DNA of 64,000 nucleotides, taken from the NCBI RefSeq assembly GCF_904849725.1, contig NC_058519.1, positions 26,085,267 through 26,149,266 of the forward strand, written 5' to 3'. This DNA comes from Hordeum vulgare subsp. vulgare (taxonomy: Eukaryota; Streptophyta; Magnoliopsida; Poales; Poaceae). Each line of letters opens with the position of its first letter. The first letter of the stretch is position 1. The notes below the pieces were generated by a model. The model saw only the letters and a list, made by a program, of their open reading frames with translations, had not been told where the DNA came from and searched no databases. Positions 49,040 to 61,270 of this stretch are shown in pieces. Made by a program: the position numbers and the translations under genes.

Positions 49040-50330
49040 GAAAAAATTGACCGGCTGGGCCGGCCTGGGGCCTTTGGGCCCGAACTGGTGCCCATCGCGA
49101 CCTGGGCCGGCTTGGGGAAAAGGCCCAAGCTGCCGTGGCTCCTTTGGCCGAGGCCTGGCGCGGCACGCCACTTCGTGGCCCATCGGCCCGAGCGAGCCTA
49201 GGGTTAGGGCCTAGGGGAAATCGTGGCCGTCCACGCGAATCCAACGGCCCCCCGTGCTGATCGCCAGATCAAAAGGGCTGAGCCGGCTAGGGAAAAAAAC
49301 CCTAGCGTCATTCCTCCCCTGCCCCGCTCGTTACTCTCTTCTCTGTCCCGAGAGGCGGCTTCATGCCCCGTCGAGCGTTCCTCCCGTCGGTGCCTGACGG
49401 CTTCTCCCGTCGCTTGGGTGGCCGCTGGCCGTGGTGGCTGAGAGCTCCGCGCTGCGCGCTGCCAGCGCCACCGAGGGGGAGCCCGACGGCCTCTCTTCCT
49501 CTCGGTTCGAGCAGCGCCCGCGGTGGCACCCTGCACAACCGTATCTTGCCGCCTCTTCTCCGTGGTTTCTCCACGAGCGCTTCGCGGTAGCAGGGCCTTG
49601 CGGTGGCTTGCTGCCGCGTATCCCCCTCTTAGATGGCCGGGTTCTTCCCTCGCGCCGACGGCAGCCATGTCCCGCCGAGGGGAAGCTTTGTTGGCCTGCG
49701 AGGTGGAGTTGGCCGCCGGCAACGGAGACGATGGGTCCCGCGCCGCGCCCTCTCCCCTGCAGCCTTCGGCTTTTCCTTGCGCGAGAGAAACAGAGCCCCT
49801 CTCCTTGCCTCTCTCGGTGCTCCCTCGCGTGGTGGTTTTCTTGCCCCACCGAGGAGAGCCCGGATCTGGCCACCGGCGTGGGGTTGTGCCCACACACAGC
49901 CGGTTCTCTTCTTCCCTTTCTTTACCTTAGCTCGACCAGCCCCTCCCCCCCTTCTAAAACGTGGACAGAGAGAGTAATGGGCATCGGTGGAGCAGCACTT
50001 CATGGCACCGTGGCCTTCCCTTTTGCCGGTTACGCGCTCCCTTTGCGGTGAGCACGCCGCCGTCGAGTGGGTCGGCCGTGGTGCCACCTTTTCTTTCTGT
50101 CCTGCAGCGGCATGTCATGGTGGCTCCACTTCCGTTCCTTTGCCGGCGCGCGCGAGCACCTTCAAGGTGAACGCGCCACCGTCAAGGGCGCGGTGGTCGT
50201 GCCCTTTTGCCCCGTTTGGGGTTTTTGCTTTTGCGCCGTTGCACCTTTTTTTTATGCCTTTTGGATCTCAAAGGATCCGATCTTTGCCTCCGATGAGGTA
50301 GGTTTTTCTTCCCCACACCTCTGCATGCCG
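49040..50330. other. GC-rich leader-proximal block of element C
   Basis: A 1.3 kb GC-rich block next to the 5' LTR of element C, open in several frames on both strands (the longest is 229 codons on minus, 49893-49204). On the plus strand AAACCCTAG at 49299-49307 followed by a CT-rich tract and an ATG at 49363 looks like a plant gene leader, so it may be captured host sequence. I recognise no protein. Confidence 0.4.
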
Positions 50331-50535
50331 ATGCGTGTGGGGATCGAGAGGAACAAGCACGGCCTTGCAGCGGCGCTTCTTTGCCGGATAGGAATCCGGT
50401 TGCCTTTTACTTGTTCTTTTGCTTTTCATCTAGTCCTTTGCCCTCTTGTAGGGATCATATCGGGGAGGGGAAAAACTTTCCTTGTACATTCTTCATCCGA
50501 AAACACATCAAAAGCCTCGTGGCTCATGATACCAT

Positions 50536-50912
50536 TGATAGATCCCGTGGATCTTAGGCTAGATGTGTTCGGTATGAAATAGTAGATTATTACCTTATGG
50601 TGAACTCGATGAGCTCCCTTCAGAGACCGTCGTGAGGTGGTGACGACGGTGGGGAAGCCGAGAGAGATCCGGTAGCGGCGGTGATGGACTTCCCATCGCT
50701 TCAGTGCTACCCTCTAGGTCGAATTAGGGTTGAGAGTGGGAAACCAGTGGCGGCGGCGAACCTCGTATGTTGTGCCATGGTCCCCACCTCCTCTTTATGG
50801 CACTGCGCGATAGGGGCCCACCAGCCTTGCTTGGGCTGGACGCCCCCGATCAGGGCGTGGGTCAAGGTTCCAATGGGCAGTTGGGCCCATTGAACGAGAG
50901 ATCAACCTAACA
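50536..50912 (-). repeat. 5' LTR of element C
   Basis: 377 bp, TGTTAGGTTGATCTCTCG to GGATCTATCA on the minus strand. The primer site begins one base inside it. Confidence 0.9.
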
Positions 50913-51081
50913 GATGCCCCTCCCCCTTCCCCACCCGTTTTATTTTTATTTTCTGTTGTGTTGTACTTTATTTGACCTCCGATATCATGTAAAATAGATT
51001 TGGCGCAAAAAAAAGACACAACTATATTGTTTTGGGTTGTGTTCGTGTTTTTCCGTTCCTTTCACGCAAGCACGTCAGCCG
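50913..51081 (+). repeat. Duplicated segment, copy 1, part b
   Basis: Continues the segment after element C and matches 63592-63760. It starts with the GATGC target duplication and ends with AGCCG, the target site of element B. It is AT-rich with no coding signal. Confidence 0.85.
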
Positions 51082-52899
51082 TGTTGGAAATATGCCCTAG
51101 AGGCAATAATAATTAGTTATTATTATATTTCTTTGTTATGATAATCTTTTATTATCCATGCTATAATTGTATTGATTGCAAACACAATACTTGTGTGGAT
51201 ACATAGATAAAACACTGTCCCTAGTAAGCCTCTAGTTGACTAGCTCGTTGATCAAAGATGGTCAAGATTTCCTGGCCATAGGCAAGTGTTGTTACTTGAT
51301 AACGGGATCACATCATTAGGAGAATCATGTGATGGACTAGACCAAACTAATAGACGTAGCACGTTGATCGTGTCATTTTGTTGCTACTGTTTTCTGCGTG
51401 TCAAGTATTTGTTCCCATGACCATGAGATCATATAACTCACTGACACCGGAGGAATGCTTTGTGTGTATCAAACGTCGCAACGTAACTGGGTGACTATAA
51501 AGATGCTCTACAGGTATCTTCGAAGGTGTTCGTTGAGTTAGTATGGATCAAGACTGGGATTTGTCACTCCGTATGACGGAGAGGTATCTCGGGGCCCACT
51601 CGGTAATACAACATCACACACAAGCCTTGCAAGCAATGTGACTTAGTGTAAGTTGCGGGATCTTGTATTACGGAACGAGTAAAGAGACTTGCCGGTAAAC
51701 GAGATTGAAATAGGTATGCGGATACTGACGATCGAATCTCAGGCAAGTAATATACCGAAGGACAAAGGGAATGACATACGGGATTATATGGATCCTTGGC
51801 ACTGAGGTTCAAACGATAAGACCTTCGTAGAATATGTAGGATCCAATATGGGCATCCAGGTCCCGCTATTGGATATTGACCGAGGAGTCTCTCGGGTCAT
51901 GTCTACATACTTCTCGAACCCGCAGGGTCTGCACACTTAAGGTTCGACGTTGTTTTATGCGTATTTGAGTTATATGGTTGGTTACCGAATGTTGTTCGGA
52001 GTCCCGGATGAGATCACAGACGTCACGAGGGTTTACGGAATGGTCCGGAAACGAAGATTGATATATAGGATGACCTCATTTGGTTACCGGAAGGTTTTCG
52101 TGCATTACCGGAAAAGTTTCGGGCTTATCGGTAGTGTACTGGGAGTGCCGGGAGGGGTGCCGGGGACCATCAGGAGGGGTGTCACGCCCCAAGGGGTCTC
52201 ATGGGCTATGTGAAGAGATAAACCAGCCCTAGTGGGCTGGAATAAGTTCCCACTAAGGCCCATAAGGTTTGAGAAGGAAAAAAACACAAGGTGGAAAGAG
52301 TTTCCAAGTGGGAAGGTGGAATCCTACTCCAAGTAGGATTGGAGTAGGACTCCTCCACCTCCAATTTCGGCCAAACCTTTAGGTTTTGAGGCTGCCTCCT
52401 CCCCTCCCTCCCTCCTATATATAGTGGGGTTTTAGGGCTGATTTGAGACAACTTTTGCCATGACAGCCCGACCACATACCTCCACTGTTTTACCTCTAGA
52501 TCGCGTTTCTGTGGAGCTCGGGCGGAGCCCTGCTGAGATTAGATCACCACCAACCTCCGGAGCGTCGTCACGCTGCCGGAGAACTCATCTACCTCTCTGT
52601 CTCTCTTGCTGGATCAAGAAGGCCGAGATCATCGTCGAGCTGTACGTGTGCTGAACGCGGAGGTGCCGTCCGTTCGGCACTAGATCGGAGCGGATCATGG
52701 GACGGATCGCGGGACGGTTCGCGGGGCGGATCGAGGGACGTGAGGATGTTCCACTACATCAACCGCGTTCACTAACGCTTCTGCTGTGCGATCTACAAGG
52801 GTACGTAGATCAGAAATCCCCTCTCGTAGATGGACATCACCATGATAGGTCTTCGTGCGCGTAGGAAAATTTTTGTTTCCCATGCGACGTTCCCCAACT
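51082..52899 (+). repeat. 5' LTR of element B
   Basis: 1818 bp. The final CA is changed to CT at 52898-52899 beside the primer site. A TATATATA box lies at 52416-52423. It contains an 82-codon antisense frame (51812-51564) shared with other LTRs of this type in the window. Confidence 0.92.
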
Positions 52900-54400
52900 G
52901 TGGCATCATGAGCTAGGTTCATGCGTAGATGTAATCTCGAGTAGAACACAAAAGTTTTTGTGGGCGGTGATGTGCGTTTTGCTGCCCTCCTTAGTCTTTT
53001 CTTGATTCCGCGGTATTGTTGGATCGAAGCGGCTCGGACCGACATTACTCGTACGCTTATGAGAGACTGGTTTCATCGCTACGAGTAACTCCGTTGCTCA
53101 AAGATGACCGGCGAGTGTCGGTTTCTCCAACTTTAGTTGAATCGGATTTGACCAAGGAGGTCCTTGGATGAGGTTAAATAGCAATTCATATATTTCCGTT
53201 GTGATGTTTGTGTAAGTAAGATGCGATCCTACTAGATATCCATGGTCACCACGTAAAACATGCAACAACAATTAGAGGACGTCTAACTTGTTTTTGCAGG
53301 GTATGCGTGTGATGTGATATGGCGAACGATGTGATGTGATATATTGGATGTATGAGATGATCATGTTGTAATAGTTAATATCGACTTGCACGTCGATGGT
53401 ACGACAACTGGCAGGAGCCATAGGGTTGTCTTTAAACTAACGTTTGTGCTTGGAGATGCGTTTACTATATTGCTAGGACGTAGCTTTAGTAGTAATAGCA
53501 TGAGTAGCACGACAACCCCGATGGCGACATGTTGATGGAGATCATGATGATGGAGATTATGGTGTGACACCGGTGACAAGAAGATCGTGCCGGTTCTTTG
53601 GTGATGGAGATCAAGAAGCACATGATGATGGCCATATCATGTCATTTATGAATTGCATGTGATGTTAATCCTTTATGCACCTTATCTTGCTTAGAACGAC
53701 GGTAGCATTATGAGGTGATCTCTCACTAAAATTTCAAGACAAAATTGTGTTCTCCCCGACTGTGCACCGTTGCGACAGTTCTTTGTTTCGAGACACCACG
53801 TGATGATCGGGTGTGATAGACTCAACGTTCACATACAACGGGTGCAAAACAGTTGCACACGCGGAACACTCGGGTTAAGCTTGACGAGCCTAGCATGTGC
53901 AGACATGGCCTCGGAACACATGAGACCGAAAGGTCGAGCATGAATCATATAGTTGATATGATTAGCATATAGATGCTTACCACTGAAACTATTCTCGACT
54001 CACGTGATGATCGGACTTGAGATAGTGGATTTGGATCATGTACCACTCAAATAACTAGAGAGATGTACTTTTTGAGTGGGAGTTCTCAAGTAATATGATT
54101 AATTGAACTAATTGTCATGAACATAGTCTAATGGTCTTTGCGAATTACGATGTAGCTTGCGCTATAGCTCTACTGTTTTTATATGTTCCTAGAGAAAATT
54201 TAGTTGAAAGTTGATAGTAGCAAACTTTGCAGACTGAGTCTGTAAAACCGAGGATTGTCCTCGTTGCTGCGCAGAAGGCTTATGTCCTTAATGCACCACT
54301 CGGTGTGCTGCACCTCGAGCGTCGTCTGTAGATGTTGTGAACATCCGACATACACGTTTCTGATGACTACACGATAGTTCAGTACAAAATACTTAATGGC
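52900..54400 (+). other. Primer site and leader of element B
   Basis: The primer site is at 52901-52913. The following ~1.2 kb corresponds to the leader of element A in reverse orientation (39940-41178). Short frames in it are not genes. Confidence 0.75.
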
Positions 54401-57400
54401 TTAGAAGCAAGGCGCCGAAGACGTTTTGAAACGTCACGGAACATGAGAGATGTTCTAAAGAGATGAAATTGTGATTTCATGCTTGTGCCCTTGTTAAGAG
54501 GTATGAGACCTCCGACAGGATTCTTTGTCCACGAAGTAAAGGAGAAAAGCTCAATCGTTGAGCGTGTGCTCAGGTTATCTGAGTACGACAATCGCTTGAA
54601 TCAAGTGGGAGTTGATCTTCCACATAAGATAGTGATGGTTCTCCAAAGTCACTGCCACCAAGCTGTGAGAGCTTCGTGATGAACTATAACATATCAAGGA
54701 TAGATACAATGATCCTGGAGCGATTCGCGATGTTTGACACTGCGAGAGTAGAAATCAAGAAGGAGCATCAATAGTTGATGGTTAGTAAAACCACTAAGTT
54801 TTGAGAAAGGCAAGGGCTAGAAGGGATACTTCGTGAAACGGCAAAGCAGTTGCTGCATTAATGAAGAGACCCTAGATTAAACCCAAGCCCGGGACTAAGT
54901 GCTTCTGTTATGAGGGGAACGGTCACTGAGGCGGAGCAACTCTAGATACTTGGTAGATAAGAAGGTTGGCAAAAGTCGAAAGAAGTATATTTGATATACA
55001 TGATGTTGATGTGTAGTTTACTAGTACTCCTAGTAGCACGAGGGTTTGGTTGCTAAGTGATTAGTAACACGAAATGAAAGCTGCGGCATAAACGGAGACT
55101 AGCTAAAGGCGAGGTGACGATACGTGTTGGAAGTGTTTCCAAGGTTGATATGATCAAACGTCGCACGCTCCCTCTACCATCGGGATTGGTGTTAAACCTA
55201 AATAATTGTTATTTGGTGCTTGCATTAAGCATGAACATGATTGGATCGTGTTTATTGCAATAGGATTATTCATTTAAATAGAATAATGGTTACTCTATTT
55301 GCTTGAATAATCACCTTCAATGGTTTATTGAATCTCGATCGTAGTGTCACACATGTTCATGATATTGGTGCCAAAAGATACAAGGTAATGATGATAGTAC
55401 CACTTACTTGTGGCACTGCCGCTTGAGTCATGTTGGTATAAATTGCATGAAGAGGCTCCATGCTGATGGATCTTTATACTCACTTGATTTTGAATCACTA
55501 GTGACATGCAAATCATACCACATGAGCAAGGCCTTGTTTTCATTGAGATGAAACAAGATAGTAACTTGTTGGAAGTGATACATTTTGATGTATGCAGTCC
55601 AATGGGTGCTGAGGCACGTAGTGGATATCATTATGTTCTTACATCAATGACGATTTGAGTAGATACAAGAGTATTTACTTAATGAATCACAAGTCTGAAA
55701 TATTGAAAAGTTCAATTCTGTTTCGGAGTGAAGTTCGTCGTAACAAAAGGATAAACTGTCTACGAGATGATCATAGAAATGAATATCTAAGTTACGAGCT
55801 TTGGTACGCAGTTAAGACAATGTGGAAATTGTTTTGCAGTTCATGCCACCTGGAACATCATAGTGTGATGATGTGTCTGAACGTCATAGCCACGCACTAT
55901 TTGGTATGGTGCATGCTATGATGTCTCTTATCGAATTACCACTATCGTTTATGGGTTATGCATTAGAGACAACCGCATTCACTTTAAATAGGACACCGCG
56001 TATTGCCATTGAGATGACACAGTATAGACTGAGGTTTAGAGAAATCTAAATTGTCGTTTCTTGAAAGTTTGGGGCTTCGACGCTTATGTGAAAAAGTTTC
56101 AGTCTGATAAGCTCGAACCCAAAGCGGATAAATGCATCTTCATAGGATATCCAAAACAGTTGGGTACATCTCCTATCTCAGATCCGAAAGCAAAGTGTTT
56201 GTTTCTAGAAACGGATCCTTTCTCGAGGAAAGGTTTCTCTCGAAAGAATTGAGTGGGAGGGTGGTAGAACTTGATGAGGTTATTGAACCATCACTTCAAC
56301 CAGTGTGTAGCAGGGCGCAGGAAGTTGTTCCTGTGGCGCCTACACCAATTGAAGTGAAAGCTAATGATGGTGATCATCGAGCATCGGATCAAGTTACTAC
56401 AAGCCTCGTAGGTTCACAAGGTCGCGTACTACTGCAGAGTGGTACGGTAACCCTGTCTTGGAGGTCATGTTGTTGAGAAACAGTGAACCTACGAGTTATG
56501 GAGAAAGCAATGGTGGACCCGGATTCCGACAAATGGCTGGAAGCCATGAAATTCGAGAGAGGATCCATTTATGAAAACAAAGTGTAGACTTTGGAAGAAC
56601 TACTTGATGGTCATAGGACTATTGAGTAAAGACGGATCTTTAAAAGGAAGACAGACGATGATGGTGATAAGTCACTATTAAGAAAAGCTCGACTTGTCGC
56701 AAAGATGTTTCCGACATGATCAAACAGTTGACTATGGTGAGACTTTCTCACTCGTAGCGATGCTAAAAGTCTGTTAGAATTATTTTAGTAGTTGTTGCAT
56801 TAATTTTGAAATATTGCACATAGGATGTCAAAACATTGTTTCCACGACGGTTTCCTTGAGCAAAAATTGTATGTGATACAACTAGATGGTTTTGTCGATC
56901 CTAAAGATACTAAAAAGTATGCAAGCTCCAGCGATCCTTCAATGGACTGGTGCAAGCATCTCGGAGTTGGAATATACACTTTGATGAGATGATCAAAGAT
57001 TTTGGGTTTGTACAAGGCTTATGAGAAACTTGTATTTCCAAAGAAGTGAGTGGGAGCACTATAGAATTTCTGATAAGTATATGTGGCTGACATATTGTGG
57101 ATCAGAAGTAATGTAGAATTTCCGTAAAGCATACAAGGTTGTTTGAAAGGAGTTTTCAAAGGAATACCTGGATTGAGCTACTTGAACGTTGAGCATCAAG
57201 ATCTATGGAGATAGATCAAAACGCTTAATAGAAGTTTCAACAAGATGCAAGCCTTGACAAGTTTTTGAAGGAATCCGAAATAGATCAGCAAAGAAGGAGT
57301 TCTTGACTGTGTTGTAAGGTGTGAATTTGAGTAAGACTCAAAACCCGACCACGCAGAATATAGAGAATAGACGAAGGTCGTCTTCTATGCCTTAGCCGTA

Positions 57401-57862
57401 GACTCTAAAGTATGCCATGCTGAGTACCGCACCTGATGTGTGCCTTGCAGCAAGTCTGTTAAGAGGTACACAGAGTGATCCAGGATTGAATCACTGATCA
57501 GCGGTCAAAGTTATCCTTAGTAACTAAATAGACTAAGGAATTTTTCTCGATTATGGAGGTGGTTAAAGAGTTCGCCGTAAAGGGTTATGTCGATGCAAGC
57601 TTTGACACTAATCCGAATAACTATGAGTAGTGAAACGGATTCGTATAGTAGAGTAGATATTTGGAGCATTTCCGAATAGCACGTAGTAGCAGCATCTATA
57701 AGATGACATAAAGATTTGTAAAGAACGCACGGATCTGAAAGTTTCACAACCGTTGACTAAAACCTCTCTCACGAGCAAGACTTGATCAGACCCCAGAACT
57801 ATATGGGTGTTGGATTCGTTGAAATCACATGGTGATGTGAACTAGATTATTGACTCTAGTGC
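54401..57862 (+). pseudogene. Decayed Copia gag-pol of element B
   Basis: Only fragments can be matched to element A. A gag piece (VERVLRLSEYDNRL, about 54560-54610) is followed by an integrase C-terminal piece split by a frameshift (KVWGFDAYVKKFQSDKLEP then VFVSRNGSFLEERFLSKEL, 56061-56300). An RT piece (IQLDGFVDPKD near 56878) and an RNase H piece (VKGYVDASFDTNP near 57580) follow. Stops and frameshifts separate all of these and no enzyme domain is complete. The element must have moved with proteins from another copy. Confidence 0.85.
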
Positions 57863-57873
57863 AAGTGGGAGAC

Positions 57874-59694
57874 TGTTGGAAATATGCCCTAGAGGCAATA
57901 ATAATTAGTTATTATTATATTTCTTTGTTCATGATAATCGTTTATTATCCATGCTATAATTGTATTGATTGCAAACACAATACTTGTGTGGATACATAGA
58001 CAAAACACTGTCCCTAGTAAGCCTCTAGTTGACTAGCTCGTTGATCAAAGATGGTCAAGGTTTCCTGGCCATAGGCAAGTGTTGTTACTTGATAACGGGA
58101 TCACATCATTAGGAGAATCATGTGATGGACTAGACCCAAACTAATAGACGTAGCATGTTGATCGTGTCATTTTGTTGCTACTGTTTTCTGCGTGTCAAGT
58201 ATTTGTTCCTATGACCATGAGATCATATAACTCACTGACACCGGAGGAATGCTTTGTGTGTATCAAACGTCGCAACGTAACTGGGTGACTATAAAGATGC
58301 TCTACAGGTATCTCCGAAGGTGTTCGTTGAGTTAGTATGGATCAAGACTGGGATTTGTCACTCCGTATGACGGAGAGGTATCTCGGGGCCCACTCGGTAA
58401 TACAACATCAGACACAAGCCTTGCAAGCAATGTGACTTAGTGTAAGTTGCGGGATCTTGTATTACGAAACGAGTAAAGAGACTTGCCGGTAAACGAGATT
58501 GAAATAGGTATGCGGATACTGACGATCGAATCTCAGGCAAGTAATATACCGAAGGACAAAGGAAATGACATACGGGATTATATGAATCCTTGGCACTGAG
58601 GTTCAAACGGTAAGATCTTCGTAGAATATGTAGGATCCAATATGGGCATCCAGGTCCCGCTATTGGATATTGACCTAGGAGTCTCTCGGGTCATGTCTAC
58701 ATACTTCTCGAACCCGCAGGGTCTGCACACTTAAGGTTCGACGTTGTTTTATGCGTATTTGAGTTATATGGTTGGTTACCGAATGTTGTTCGGAGTCCCG
58801 GATGAGATCACGGACGTCACGAGGGTTTCCGGAATGTTCCGGAAACGAAGATTGATATATAGGATGACCTCATTTGGTTACCGGAAGGTTTTCGTGCATT
58901 ACCAGAAAAGTTTCGGGCTCATCGGTAGTGTACTGGGAGTGCCAGGAGGGGTGCCGGGGACCATCAGGAGGGGTGTCACGCCCCAAGGGGTCTCATGGGC
59001 TATGGGAAGAGATAAACCAGCCCCTAGTGGGCTGGAATAAGTTCCCACTAAGGCCCATAAGGTTTGAGAAGGAAAAAAACACAAGGTGGAAAGAGTTTCC
59101 AAGTGGGAAGGTGGAATCCTACTCCAAGTAGGATTGGAGTAGGACTCCTCCACCTCTAATTTCGGCCAAACCTTTAGGTTTTGAGGCTGCCTCCTCCCCT
59201 CCCTCCCTCCTATATATAGTGGGGTTTTAGGGCTGATTTGAGACAACTTTTGCCACGGCAGCCCGACCACATACCTCCACAGTTTTACCTCTAGATCTCA
59301 TTTCTGCGGAGCTCGGGCGGAGCCCTGCTGAGATTTGATCACCACCAACCTCCGGAGCGCCGTCACGCTGCCGGAGAACTCATCTACCTCTCCGTCTCTC
59401 TTGCTGGATCAAGAAGGCCGAGATCATCGTCGAGTTGTACGTGTTCTGAACGCGGAGGTGCCGTCCGTTCGGCACTAGATCGGAGCGGATCGTGGGACGG
59501 TTCGTGGGACGGTTCGCGGGGCGGATCGAGGGACGTGAGGACGTTCCACTACATCAACCGCGTTCACTAACGCTTCTGCTGTGCGATCTACAAGGGTACG
59601 TAGATCGGAAATCCCCTCTCGTAGATGGACATCACCATGATAGGTCTTCGTGCGCGTAGGAAATTTTTTGTTTCCCATGCGACGTTCCCCAACA
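57874..59694 (+). repeat. 3' LTR of element B
   Basis: 1821 bp, ends CCCCAACA. TATATATA at 59211-59218. Very similar to the 5' LTR; most visible differences are transitions. Confidence 0.92.
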
Positions 59695-60043
59695 AGCCGG
59701 TGGCCCTAGCACTTGCTCCCTCTTTCGTCGGCGGTGTTAGGCTTTGAGAAAACAAAAAGCTACCGTACGCCTGTACTTGCGGTATGCATATATGATGACA
59801 AATGGGCATGTGAAGGGCTCCACCTCCTACTGTTTGATCCATGTGGCACATTGGTTTACGCGATCCCAAGACATTGCCTATTACTTACTCCGTTTTTAAA
59901 TATAAGTCTTTCTGGAGGTTTTACTAGTGAATTACATACGGATGTATATAGACATATTTTAGAGTATACATTCAATCGTTTTGCTCTGTATGTAGACCTC
60001 TAATGAAATCGCTTAAAAGACTTATATTTAGGAACGGAGGGAG
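59695..60043 (+). repeat. Duplicated segment, copy 1, part c
   Basis: Matches 63756 to the window end, beginning with AGCCGGTGGCCC and including the start of the Stowaway MITE. The right limit of homology cannot be determined because copy 2 runs out of the window. Confidence 0.8.
59884..60043. mobile_element. Stowaway (Tc1/Mariner) MITE
   Basis: A 160-bp element with terminal inverted repeats CTTACTCCGTTTTTAAATAT and, at the right, ATATTTAGGAACGGAGGGAG. The left flank is TA; the right flank reads CA, one base off the expected TA duplication. The same MITE begins at 63954 in copy 2, so it predates the duplication. Confidence 0.88.
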
Positions 60044-60224
60044 CAACTGGTTGTAATTGTGAGCGTTTGTCATCGTTCTCTCAAATAATAAATATTGCCA
60101 TTATTTTTCATGGGCTTCGTGTAGCATCTCTTCCTATGGTCCATGCAAAAATTTCAATCGATCATTTAAATTTTTCCATCGAGTTGGTACCGTGCGTGAT
60201 GGGTGTGGAGCTCACCACATCCCA

Positions 60225-60890
60225 TCATTGTTGCAAGGGGGGTGATCTGCGCCGGCGCGCCGGCCCAGATTTTCGGCCGGCCGCGCGCGGGCCGCAGGAT
60301 CCATCAACCCCGCGCCATCCGCACCGTTGGATCCGGATGCAACATTTTTCTTCCTATGCAGCAAAATTTCGATGCCATGCAGCAAATTTTTCAACGGTTG
60401 CAACAAAAAACAAAAACTGTAGGAAAAAAAAAATCTACGTGATCGTAGAAAAAACGAAGCTGATGATACGTGGTAGCAAAAGTCAAACGCCGGTTGTAAC
60501 AAAAATTTACGTGACATGTATGCAACTTTTTAGTGAACGGTTGCAGCAAAACATGATACCGGTTGTAGCAAAAATTAACACGGTTGTAGCAAAAAGTAAA
60601 AAACATCGATTGTAACAAAAAATCCGACGAACTAAAGTTGCAACCAAACTTATATGCAGCTTTTTTACTGAGACAAAAATATAGTAAAAAACGCTTGCAA
60701 CAAAAATAACGCAGGTTGCAACATTTTTAGACGAAAAATGTTGTATTCATTGACCGGAGAAGCGCGCGGCTGGGAAAAATGTTGCAAGGCCCCCGCGCGT
60801 CAGGGGCGACCGACGCGTCGGTTCGGCCGGCGCGCGGGTGAGAAACGATTTCCTTGTTGCAATTGTTTTATTTTTCACGCGGCAACCCTA
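60225..60890. repeat. Iterated GTTGYARCAAAA block between GC-palindromic caps
   Basis: GC-rich palindromic sequence (GCGCCGGCGCGCCGGCC near 60249 and GGCCGGCGCGCGGG near 60825) flanks about 500 AT-rich bases. These contain roughly a dozen copies of a GGTTGTAGCAAAA / GTTGCAACAAAA motif. The translated FCYNR repeats on the minus strand are a by-product. It may be a small DNA transposon, but I could not define termini or a target duplication. Confidence 0.55.
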
Positions 60891-61270
60891 GCCTTGTATG
60901 TTTCGTTTAAAAAGAGTCTCGGGGTGGGATGATTTTAGATTTGGGTGGGGCCTCTCTAGCAGATCTTTACACCCTTCCTTTCTTATATTGCTTCCAAGAA
61001 AATCCTTTCCTTCGTGCCTTTCAGTCTCTTCTTCACTTCCAGTCTATCTGCTCTATCCACTCCACTGTCTCTTCCTCCTTGGACAAAAAGTGCTCCTCCA
61101 CCATTCTCCTTTATGGAGCTTCCTCTTGGCCAAGTGAACTACGATGTTCTACCACCTTTCCCAACCGACCTCGCCTCCCATTGCTTTGATGGTTACCGTG
61201 TTGTTCTGGGCCTTGAGACAATGCTCTTTTAAGAGGCCGGACAACACATGTGTTCCTATGGTAGCATTTA
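60891..61270 (+). other. Intergenic with a short unrecognised open frame
   Basis: A frame near 61112-61231 reads MELPLGQVNYDVLPPFPTDL and onward to a TAA. It is preceded by CT-rich sequence. I recognise no family and it may be chance. Confidence 0.3.

Larger units (their letters stand above)
44494..50912 (-). mobile_element. Copia-like element C, non-autonomous, TSD GATGC
   Basis: LTRs at 44494-44869 and 50536-50912 (376-377 bp) read TGTTAGGTTGAT to ATCTATCA on the minus strand. Primer site TGGTATCATGAGC lies at 50534-50522 and polypurine tract AAGGGGGACAA at 44870-44880. Flanking GATGC occurs at 44489-44493 and 50913-50917. The interior has no intact frame; a decayed Copia RT end (MVPYASVVGS) at 45646-45386 gives the superfamily. 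By eye the LTRs differ at about 14 positions. A Harbinger-type MITE is nested at 46897-47412. The paralogous copy has the empty site at 63592-63596. Confidence 0.88.
51082..59694 (+). mobile_element. BARE1/Wis/Angela-type Copia element B, full length, TSD AGCCG
   Basis: LTRs at 51082-52899 and 57874-59694 (1818 and 1821 bp) start TGTTGGAAATATGCCC. Primer site TGGCATCATGAGC begins at 52901 and polypurine tract AAGTGGGAGAC is at 57863-57873. AGCCG flanks it at 51077-51081 and 59695-59699. By eye about 8 differences occur in the first ~460 LTR bases, so insertion was recent. The interior is nevertheless badly decayed. The empty site is visible in the other copy at 63756-63760. Confidence 0.92.

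Noticed and set aside
60391..60618. A protein with FCYNR repeats
   Set aside because: It is the translation of an iterated DNA motif; other frames are equally repetitive and no start context supports it.
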